From assembly GCA_029554925.1 (NCBI GenBank), contig JAKPUV010001255.1, forward strand, positions 1 to 5,190: DNA of 5,190 bases, in the 5' to 3' direction. The stretch is from Candidatus Hydrogenedentota bacterium (GTDB lineage Bacteria > Hydrogenedentota > Hydrogenedentia > Hydrogenedentales > CAITNO01). A program made the position numbers and the translations under genes. Each line of letters begins with the position of its first letter. Position 1 is the stretch's first letter. The notes below the pieces were generated by a model, which was not told the origin of the DNA, ran no database searches, and saw nothing but the letters and a program-made list of their open reading frames with translations. Shown piece after piece: positions 1 to 5,190 of this stretch.

Positions 1-747
1 CTGGAGGCCTTTCTGGCGCTGCCGCCGCCCGCGTTCCGCGGCGCGCCGGACCCCGCGCCCGTGCTCGCCGCCGAGGCGGCCCTCGGCGGCACCGGCATCG
101 TCATGATTGACACGCCGGACCCGCTCTGCCTCGCCGCGCTGCTCTTCAGCATGCAGGACTACCTGGCCGCCGCGCTCACGCGGCCCGACCTCTTCCACCG
201 GCTCCTCGACCGGTACGCCGCCGTGATCCTGCCGCAGACCGAGGCCGCCGCCGCCGCCCTGCCGGGCCGCCTCTGGCGCGTCTACGGCCCCGAATTCGCC
301 GCCGCCCCCTACCTGCCGCCCTCCCTCTTCCGCGAGTATGTCTGCCGGCATGTCGCGCCCATGGTCCGCGCCATCCAGAAACACGGCGGCTACGCCCGCA
401 TCCACGCCCACGGACGCCTCCACGGCATCCTCGACGACATCGCCGCCATGGGACCCGACGGCCTCGACCCCATCGAGCCGCCGCCGCAGGGGGACGTGGA
501 GCTGCGGTATGTCCGGGAGCGGTACGGGAAGGACCTCGTCCTCTTCGGCAACCTCGAACTCAGCGACATCGAGACCCTTCCCCCCGAACGCTTCGCCGAA
601 AAGGTCCGCCGCGCCCTCGACGAGGGCACCGCGGGCCCCGGACGCGGCTTCGTGCTCATGCCCTCCGCCTGCCCCATCGGCCGCCGCCTCTCCCCCACCG
701 CCCTGCGGAACTACGAGGTCATGGTGGAGATGGCCGAGGGGGTGTGA
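1..747 (+). CDS. URO-D superfamily protein (uroporphyrinogen decarboxylase-like, possible methyltransferase), 3' part
   Basis: The frame is open from base 1, so the gene begins left of the window; 248 C-terminal residues are visible of a family usually about 330-400 long. The order of motifs fits the URO-D fold: a helix with DLFHRLLDRY, a RVYGPEF strand, a long helix ending in HGGYARIHAHG (visible residues about 129-138), then GPDGLDPIEPPPQGD, LVLFGNLE, and a final GFVLMPSACPIGRRLSP segment before a closing helix. In the MtaA/CmuA/MtbA corrinoid methyltransferase branch, zinc is bound by an H-x-C-x(n)-C motif. Here the matching positions read H135-A-H137 and C224, so a metal site with His replacing the first Cys is plausible. 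The sequence does not look like a heme-pathway HemE, and no heme genes are nearby. Many environmental bacteria carry several such paralogues of unknown substrate. Family assignment is fairly sure; the reaction is not. The stop overlaps the next gene's start. Confidence 0.85.
   Translation: MEAFLALPPPAFRGAPDPAPVLAAEAALGGTGIVMIDTPDPLCLAALLFSMQDYLAAALTRPDLFHRLLDRYAAVILPQTEAAAAALPGRLWRVYGPEFAAAPYLPPSLFREYVCRHVAPMVRAIQKHGGYARIHAHGRLHGILDDIAAMGPDGLDPIEPPPQGDVELRYVRERYGKDLVLFGNLELSDIETLPPERFAEKVRRALDEGTAGPGRGFVLMPSACPIGRRLSPTALRNYEVMVEMAEGV
736..742 (+). promoter_or_regulatory. Ribosome binding site for the small membrane-protein gene
   Basis: A GAGGGGG run at the end of the URO-D coding sequence lies four bases before the ATG at 747. 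A GTG at 744, in the same frame, would have only one base of spacing from it. This favours the ATG as the start and fits re-initiation by ribosomes finishing the upstream gene. Confidence 0.45.
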
Positions 748-992
748 TGGGCATCGGGGAAATCCTGCGGCTGGTTCTGGCAACGGCAGTCACCTGGTCC
801 CTCGGCCTCTATCTGGCCCACGTGGTGCTCGACGGACTGCGCACCGGCGCCATCCGCCACTCCGACGTTCGAAGACGCTGCCGCCGCGCCGACAACCCCG
901 CCGGGTTCTGGGCGCTGGTTGTCCTGTTCTCCCTCTATGTGGCGGGGTGCGCCGTCTGCTGGCTCATGGCGGTGGTAAACATCCTCTCCTGA
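747..992 (+). CDS. Small two-helix membrane protein of unknown function
   Basis: This 81-residue protein begins at an ATG that shares its first base with the TGA of the URO-D-like gene (TGATG), a typical translational-coupling overlap. Starting from the GTG at 744 would add one residue. Two hydrophobic stretches, about residues 6-29 and 54-79, are long enough to cross the membrane. The loop between them (32-50) holds seven arginines. By the positive-inside rule this puts the loop in the cytoplasm and both short ends outside. Two cysteines (C68, C71) lie in the second helix and one (C45) in the loop. I recognise no family. The coupling suggests a job linked to the URO-D-like protein, for example a membrane anchor or small transport subunit, but that is inference. 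The tight overlap and clear TM pattern support a real gene; its small size is the main doubt. Confidence 0.65.
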   Translation: MGIGEILRLVLATAVTWSLGLYLAHVVLDGLRTGAIRHSDVRRRCRRADNPAGFWALVVLFSLYVAGCAVCWLMAVVNILS

Positions 993-1020
993 TCCGAAAG
1001 GTCGCCCTCCGGGAAAGAGG

Positions 1021-1200
1021 GGGATTCTCAGCGCAGAGACGCAGAGGGCGCGGAGGAGCGCAAAGGGAAATGCCAATGAGTCTGCGGCTTCTACTACCCG
1101 CATTGAAGGCATTCTGCCCGCGCATGCCCCTTTGAAATTTCTCCTCCCTCCCTCTCCGCGTTCTCTGCGTCTCTGCGTTGAGTTCTGCCTTCAAAATCCC
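1021..1200. repeat. Long imperfect inverted-repeat element between convergent genes (MITE-like or structured intergenic repeat)
   Basis: Bases 1027-1055 pair with 1154-1182 over 29 consecutive positions: 26 Watson-Crick pairs and three G-T positions that would be G-U in RNA. The core is CGCAGAGACGCAGAG (1032-1046) against CTCTGCGTCTCTGCG (1163-1177). Outside it, GGGATT (1021-1026) faces AATCCC (1195-1200) across a one-sided 12-base bulge. Inside the 98-base loop are CAAAGGG (1061-1067) with CCCTTTG (1128-1134), AATGCC (1069-1074) with GGCATT (1108-1113), and an apical TGCGG (1083-1087) with CCGCA (1098-1102). The whole segment could therefore fold as one long hairpin on either strand. From memory, the arm translations (NAETQRTRRG on one strand, SLRLCVEF on the other) resemble spurious peptides recurring in many bacterial genomes, which suggests a dispersed repeat family. 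No transposase is present. It may also terminate transcription from both sides, though no U-tract marks it as a classical terminator. Confidence 0.75.
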
Positions 1201-1233
1201 AGGGCATTCATCAGGATCGTTCCGCAGGGCCGC

Positions 1234-2469
1234 TCACCGGCTGTCCGGCGCCGTCTCCTCGTGCTCCGTGCTGACGGCGCAGTCGCGGTCGTCGAAGAGG
1301 TTGAGGTAATAGACGGTGGCGCCCTCGGGGAGGGTCGCCGTCACCCGGCCCGCGCCCGTGTCCACGGTCGCGGGGATGCTCTCCCAGAGCCGGTCCTGCC
1401 ACTTGCCCGCCGCCTTGGTGTAGGTCAGTTCGGCGCGCTGAACGGCGACCGCCGAAGTGTAGGTCGCCCACACCGTGTTTCCCTCGCGGCCCTGGCCGGT
1501 GATTTTGGGGAGGGGTTTCCCCGTGTTCAGCAGGCTCTCCGCAAAGACCCGGATCTCCTCGGGGTTCTCGCCCGCGCCGCCGTGGCCGTGGGGCATGCGG
1601 ATGCGGACGCACAGGGTACGCGGGCCCTGGGGCAGGCGGTAGGACTTCTGCAGGGAGCCCATGGGGTAGGCGAAGTCGTTGGTGCCCGTCACCCAGAGGA
1701 GGGGCATGCGCGCGCGTCCCAGATAGACCGAGGGGTCCCACAGCCCGAGCCAGCGCCCGGCCTTTTCCGGCCCCATGCCCGCGAAGGCGTCCAGCCACGC
1801 GGAGTCCTCGCCAAGAAACCCGCACCCGTAGACCGGGACGGCGAGTTGGAACCGCGGGTCCACCCCGGCGGTGATGCAGGTGAGATAGCCGCCCCACGAG
1901 ATGCCGGTGACGCCGATGCGGCCGGCGTCCACCTCAGGATAGGAGCGGATCAGCGAATGCGCGAGAACGACATCCGCCACGGCGTGGTAAGACCACTGCT
2001 CCTCCGGCGCGGCGGCGGCGTGCTCGAAATCCCCCCAGCCCGCCGGGCCGCCGTCGGGGTGGCGCTCCCAGTCGCTGTACTTGCCCTTCGGCACGCAGCC
2101 GCAGGTGTCCATGGCGATGGCGGCGTAGCCGCGCCCGGTCCACAGGCGCACCCACTCGGCAAAGGCCGTGCCCCCGCCGCCGTGGATCAGCACCATGGCC
2201 GGATACTTGGTTCCCGGCGCGCCCTCGGGCGCGCCGTACCACGCGAAGACCCGGGTTGGCTTCCCATTGAACGGCAGGCCGTCATAGAACAGCGCGCGCA
2301 CCCCCTTCTCCTCGAAGCCGGGGGCGGGGTATTCCTTCGGCGCCTGCGACAGCGCGTCCAGATTCCACGGCATGACCGGCGGATCCGCCGCCCCGGCGGT
2401 TCCGCAGACGATGAGCAGCGCCAGCGCCAGAAGCCAAGACGGGTTGAGGGCCTTCTTCATGTTCGTCAT
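1234..2469 (-). CDS. Secreted alpha/beta-hydrolase, acetyl-xylan-esterase / dienelactone-hydrolase type
   Basis: A complete 411-residue protein predicted to be exported and to hydrolyse ester bonds, probably acetyl or similar groups on a glycan. The N-terminus has a signal peptide: MKK at residues 4-6, a hydrophobic core (about 13-22), and likely cleavage near AGAA-D at 25-29. The alpha/beta-hydrolase domain (about 55-315) has the oxyanion-hole loop HGGGG (96-100) and the nucleophile elbow G-I-S191-W-G-G. The likely acid is D265 in TGTND, and the catalytic His is H294 or H296 in MPHGHGG. A lid-like insert (about 121-160) contains two close cysteines, C123 and C125. A C-terminal segment (about 322-411) looks like a small beta-sandwich. 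Two in-frame ATGs, at 2469 and 2460, both have a Shine-Dalgarno-like sequence; the longer form is given, but the MKK start gives a more typical signal peptide. It follows the GH2 gene by 24 bases, so one operon is likely. A peptidase of the S9 type is the main alternative. Confidence 0.88.
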   Translation of the reverse strand: MTNMKKALNPSWLLALALLIVCGTAGAADPPVMPWNLDALSQAPKEYPAPGFEEKGVRALFYDGLPFNGKPTRVFAWYGAPEGAPGTKYPAMVLIHGGGGTAFAEWVRLWTGRGYAAIAMDTCGCVPKGKYSDWERHPDGGPAGWGDFEHAAAAPEEQWSYHAVADVVLAHSLIRSYPEVDAGRIGVTGISWGGYLTCITAGVDPRFQLAVPVYGCGFLGEDSAWLDAFAGMGPEKAGRWLGLWDPSVYLGRARMPLLWVTGTNDFAYPMGSLQKSYRLPQGPRTLCVRIRMPHGHGGAGENPEEIRVFAESLLNTGKPLPKITGQGREGNTVWATYTSAVAVQRAELTYTKAAGKWQDRLWESIPATVDTGAGRVTATLPEGATVYYLNLFDDRDCAVSTEHEETAPDSR

Positions 2470-2480
2470 CCTTTCCTTTT
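2470..2480 (-). promoter_or_regulatory. Purine-rich ribosome binding region of the esterase gene
   Basis: On the minus strand, AAAAGGAAAGG lies directly before the ATG at 2469. Its first AAGGA sits four bases before that ATG. The overlapping AAAGGA, which includes the A of the first ATG, lies eight bases before the second ATG at 2460. The spacing therefore does not decide the start firmly and slightly favours the second ATG. The intergenic gap is only 24 bases, so no separate promoter is expected here. Confidence 0.5.
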
Positions 2481-2493
2481 TATGCGTGGATGT

Positions 2494-5190
2494 TCAGTAG
2501 GCGAGGGCTTTCAGCGTCGCGTCAAAATCCTGGGGGAGCGGCGCCGCCGGCTGTCCGGCGGTCCGCGCGGCCTGGGACACCATGTTGAGCAGCAGACGGT
2601 CCGCCGCCGGATGCCGGTCCAGGTTGTCGAGCACGTTGAAGGTATTCAGGAGGAGGGTTCCCTCCCCGAAGGCGTAGGCGCCGAGCATGACTCCGGCGGC
2701 GAAACCGTCGGGACGGCTGGAATGGCAGACGGCGAAGGCCGCCGCCGCCGTGTCGTCCGGCGCGTCCTGCCCCTCGAAGAATAGGTTGGTGATGACGGGG
2801 CCGTAGTAGTCCCAGTCCATGACGCCCTTCGGGGCCAGCCCGTCAAACAGCGGGTGCTTCTTCGCCACGCATTCCTTGTGGTAGAGCCAGTCGGAGAAGG
2901 CGGTCAGCACGCCCTTTTTTGCCAGGGGGAGCCGTCCCACCGGGTCGTCCCCCTTCCTGAAGGCGGCGGGGGACAGGAAGACGGCCGTGTCGCCCCGGGC
3001 CATGCGCCGCAGGAGCGCCTTCCACGCGCCGTCGTCGCCCTTCCAGTCGCCGACCAGCACGGCCTGCCGCGTGTCCTCGGGGACCGCCTCCAGCGGGACC
3101 GGTTCCACGCCCCGGGCCTTGAGCCAGTCGGTGACGGCGGGCGGAAGCCCCGCGACGGCGACCGTGACCGGCCGGGCGGCCTGCGGCGGATCCGACAGAT
3201 GGAAGGTCAGGCGGCCGCCCGCCGGTGCGCCGCCGCGCTCCAGGGTTACGGCGAAGGTGTACGCTCCGGCGGGGCCGGGCAGCATGATGTCGCCCTCGAA
3301 GACGGGCACTGCGAGCGGCCCGTCCGCGCCGTCGGCCGGCTCGGGGATGACCACGTCCCGCCGCTCCTCCCAGGCGACGCCGTCCGGACCCACCACGCGC
3401 AGGAGGGCCGGATAGCTGCCCGGCGCGAGGGCGTCCTCGTTTGCGAGCACGGCCTCCAGTTTGAACGGGCGGCCCGTGTAGGCGTGCATGGGCGCGGCGA
3501 AGAGGCACCAGCGCAGGGGCGCCCACCCGTCCTGCAGGGCGTCCATGATGCCCGGCTTGAACTCGCGCCAGAAGGTCCACAGCCCCTCGCCGGTGTAGCC
3601 GTGGTCGAGGAGGCCGGTCAGGTTGTAGCCGCAGATGTTCGGGTTGGACCGGATCAGGTTGAACCCGAGCAGCCGCTGGCGGCAGTGCAGCCGCTGGCTG
3701 TCGCGCAGCATTTCCTCCGGAAAGGCGTACACCCCCTCCATGCCAAGCCGTTTCCATTCCTCCGCCAGCCGCTGCTCCGTCCGCTGGAAGTATTTGAAGT
3801 CGTCCCACTCCGGGCTGGCCCCGTGCTGCTCGTAGTGGCGCAGCTCCCGGACGGCGTTCATCAGGCTGCCGATGCCGTATTCCGAGAGAAAGACGGGCTT
3901 CCCCTCCTTCCCCAGACTGCGGATGCCCGCCTCGATGGCGGGGGTGTGCGGGGTGGCGGGATAGACATGCGCGTCGCCCGCGCCCTCGAAGTACCCGCCC
4001 CACGGGCCGTTCTTCGCCGTCCCCGTGTAGTCGGGGCCCTCCACCCCCCACACATGCTCCCACTCCATGCCGCCGGGGTTGGATGCGGAGCCGATCCGGT
4101 ACTGCCCGTCCCAGCGGCCGCTCTGGAACAGCACCAGCCGGGTGTCGTCCAGCGAACGGAGGAGGCCGAGGCTGGCGGCGGCGTGCTGGACCACGGGGCC
4201 GTTGCCCATCTCATTCAGCAACCCGAGCATGACCACCGAGGGATGGTTGCGGTCGCGCAGCACCATCTCGCGCAGGTTGGCGTCGAAGCGCTCCGCCATC
4301 TTGGGGGAGTCCGCGAGGAGCCACGAGGCCAGGTTCTCCTCGTACACCATGAGGCCGATCTCGTCGCAGAGGTCCAGCTGGTAGGGGTGCGCGATGCCCG
4401 CGATGAACCGGACCATGTTGAACCCGCAGGACTTCGCATAGATCAGGTCCTTGCGGAGCAGGTCGGGGGCGGAGTCGGGGGGCAGGATGGCCCCGAAGGG
4501 GCAGTGGTTGCCCGTGTGCGAACTCTTCAGGAAGACGCGTTTGCCGTTCAGGCGGAAGAACCCCTTCTCCACGCGGAAGTCCCGGAATCCGAAGCGCGTG
4601 AACTGCTCATGTGCCTGTGTTTCCTTTCCCGTTGGCACGGCCCGCGTGGTCAGGCGGTACAGGAAGGGGTCGTCCAGCTGCCACAGGCGGTGATGCTCCA
4701 CCGCGATTTCGGACTCAAGCAGGCACCCCCCCGGCGGCACATGCCTGAGGACGACGAGAGCCGCAACCGGCTGGCTGGCCAGGGCCGGGGAGACGGTGAA
4801 CTGGAACACGCACTCCACGGGGGCGGCCCCGGTGTTGACCACGCTGGCCTGGACGCGCACCCGGCCGGTCTTCCAGTCCGGGCGGACAAAGACGTCGTCC
4901 ACCCGGACTGCGGGCACCCAGAACACCTCCACCGGTTCCGTGATCCCGCCGCTGTTGTAGGACCCGCCCACGGTGATGCCCGCCGCCGCCTTGTTGCGGT
5001 GCGGGGTCTCGGCGAGCACGACACCGTCAATGGGCTCCGCCGTCGGGTTCAGCACCCGGACCGCCAGCCGGTTCGCGTCCGCACGCACCGCCTCGGTGAT
5101 GTCCAGCGTGAAGGGTGTCTCGCCGCCCTCATGTTCGCCGACGGGCGTGTCGTTCAGCCAGACCTCGGCCAGATAGTCCACGGCGTGGAA
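2494..5190 (-). CDS. Glycoside hydrolase family 2 (beta-galactosidase/beta-glucuronidase type) with extra C-terminal alpha/beta domain, 5' end missing
   Basis: The frame runs off the right edge; 898 C-terminal residues are visible, numbered here from base 5190. An in-frame GTG at 5181 is not the true start, since FHAVDYLAEVWLND continues the usual GH2 jelly-roll motif upstream of it. Domains in order: end of the sugar-binding jelly roll (1 to about 93, with HEGGETPF), an Ig-like domain (about 94-205, with LWQLDDPFLYRL), and a TIM barrel (about 210-560). E327 in LLNE is the likely acid/base and E437 in FLSEYG the likely nucleophile, both in the conserved GH2 contexts. A beta-sandwich follows (about 565-665), then an alpha/beta domain (about 672-878) resembling a GATase/ThuA-like fold with no evident catalytic Cys. 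GH2 enzymes are retaining exo-glycosidases for beta-galactose, glucuronate, mannose and related sugars; specificity is not readable here. I do not see the N-x-K signature of beta-glucuronidases. Export cannot be judged because the N-terminus is missing. The gene precedes the esterase by 24 bases. Confidence 0.92.
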   Translation of the reverse strand, partial: FHAVDYLAEVWLNDTPVGEHEGGETPFTLDITEAVRADANRLAVRVLNPTAEPIDGVVLAETPHRNKAAAGITVGGSYNSGGITEPVEVFWVPAVRVDDVFVRPDWKTGRVRVQASVVNTGAAPVECVFQFTVSPALASQPVAALVVLRHVPPGGCLLESEIAVEHHRLWQLDDPFLYRLTTRAVPTGKETQAHEQFTRFGFRDFRVEKGFFRLNGKRVFLKSSHTGNHCPFGAILPPDSAPDLLRKDLIYAKSCGFNMVRFIAGIAHPYQLDLCDEIGLMVYEENLASWLLADSPKMAERFDANLREMVLRDRNHPSVVMLGLLNEMGNGPVVQHAAASLGLLRSLDDTRLVLFQSGRWDGQYRIGSASNPGGMEWEHVWGVEGPDYTGTAKNGPWGGYFEGAGDAHVYPATPHTPAIEAGIRSLGKEGKPVFLSEYGIGSLMNAVRELRHYEQHGASPEWDDFKYFQRTEQRLAEEWKRLGMEGVYAFPEEMLRDSQRLHCRQRLLGFNLIRSNPNICGYNLTGLLDHGYTGEGLWTFWREFKPGIMDALQDGWAPLRWCLFAAPMHAYTGRPFKLEAVLANEDALAPGSYPALLRVVGPDGVAWEERRDVVIPEPADGADGPLAVPVFEGDIMLPGPAGAYTFAVTLERGGAPAGGRLTFHLSDPPQAARPVTVAVAGLPPAVTDWLKARGVEPVPLEAVPEDTRQAVLVGDWKGDDGAWKALLRRMARGDTAVFLSPAAFRKGDDPVGRLPLAKKGVLTAFSDWLYHKECVAKKHPLFDGLAPKGVMDWDYYGPVITNLFFEGQDAPDDTAAAAFAVCHSSRPDGFAAGVMLGAYAFGEGTLLLNTFNVLDNLDRHPAADRLLLNMVSQAARTAGQPAAPLPQDFDATLKALAY

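Noticed and set aside
1005..1021. Short hairpin CCCTC (1005-1009) with GAGGG (1017-1021) just after the membrane-protein gene, as a possible terminator
   Set aside because: The stem is only five pairs and no T-rich tract follows. The larger palindrome immediately downstream is a better candidate for ending transcription.
338..1135. A 265-codon plus-strand frame overlapping the URO-D-like and membrane-protein genes
   Set aside because: It is out of frame with both supported genes, is rich in Ser, Pro, Thr and Arg, and runs into the repeat element.
1018..1203. AGG on both sides of the palindrome (1018-1020 and 1201-1203) as a target-site duplication
   Set aside because: Three bases in purine-rich sequence is well within chance, and the element ends are not independently fixed.
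1132..2784. A 550-codon plus-strand open frame opposite the esterase and the end of the GH2 gene
   Set aside because: It lies antisense to two genes with clear catalytic motifs, begins inside the inverted repeat, and is rich in Arg, Gly, Ala, Val and Pro without any recognisable domain. Long antisense frames are expected at this GC content.
2843..4063. A 406-codon minus-strand frame inside the GH2 gene
   Set aside because: It is a shifted frame of the GH2 coding sequence with low-complexity Arg/Gly/Ala composition; the GH2 frame itself has conserved motifs throughout.
5179..5181. GTG at 5181 as the start of the GH2 gene
   Set aside because: The frame stays open to the window edge and the codons before it encode residues that continue the conserved jelly-roll motif, so the true start lies outside.

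Overview
This is a very GC-rich bacterial window with dense coding and a strong preference for G or C at third codon positions. It holds four genes in two convergent pairs. The gene types (a URO-D paralogue that does not look like a heme enzyme, a large multidomain GH2 glycosidase and a secreted esterase) and the non-coding repeat between the pairs suggest an uncultured polysaccharide-degrading bacterium of the Planctomycetes/Verrucomicrobia/Lentisphaerae or Hydrogenedentes type. That placement is inference from gene style only; no taxonomic marker gene is present.

Bases 1-992, plus strand: the 3' part of a uroporphyrinogen-decarboxylase-like (URO-D superfamily) gene enters from the left edge. 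Its stop overlaps by one base (TGATG) the start of a small gene for an 81-residue protein with two predicted membrane segments. The two are probably co-transcribed and translationally coupled.

Bases 993-1233: the gap between the convergent pairs is filled largely by a long imperfect inverted repeat (about 1021-1200). Its main arms pair over 29 positions, and a series of smaller stems lies inside the loop. Frames reading through it give low-complexity peptides of a kind often seen as spurious ORFs in other genomes. It is best read as a dispersed, MITE-like or structured intergenic element that may also act as a terminator for both pairs.

Bases 1234-5190, minus strand: a two-gene operon read from right to left. 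The upstream gene is a GH2 family glycosidase whose 5' end lies outside the window. It carries an extra C-terminal alpha/beta domain resembling a glutamine-amidotransferase-like fold. After 24 bases comes a secreted alpha/beta-hydrolase of the acetyl-xylan-esterase/dienelactone-hydrolase type. Together they would remove ester groups and cleave terminal or internal sugar linkages of a plant, algal or host glycan; the substrate cannot be read from the sequence.

I see no phage, CRISPR, transposase, toxin-antitoxin or RNA genes. The least ordinary elements are the palindromic intergenic repeat, the GH2 C-terminal extension, and the altered metal-site motif of the URO-D protein.
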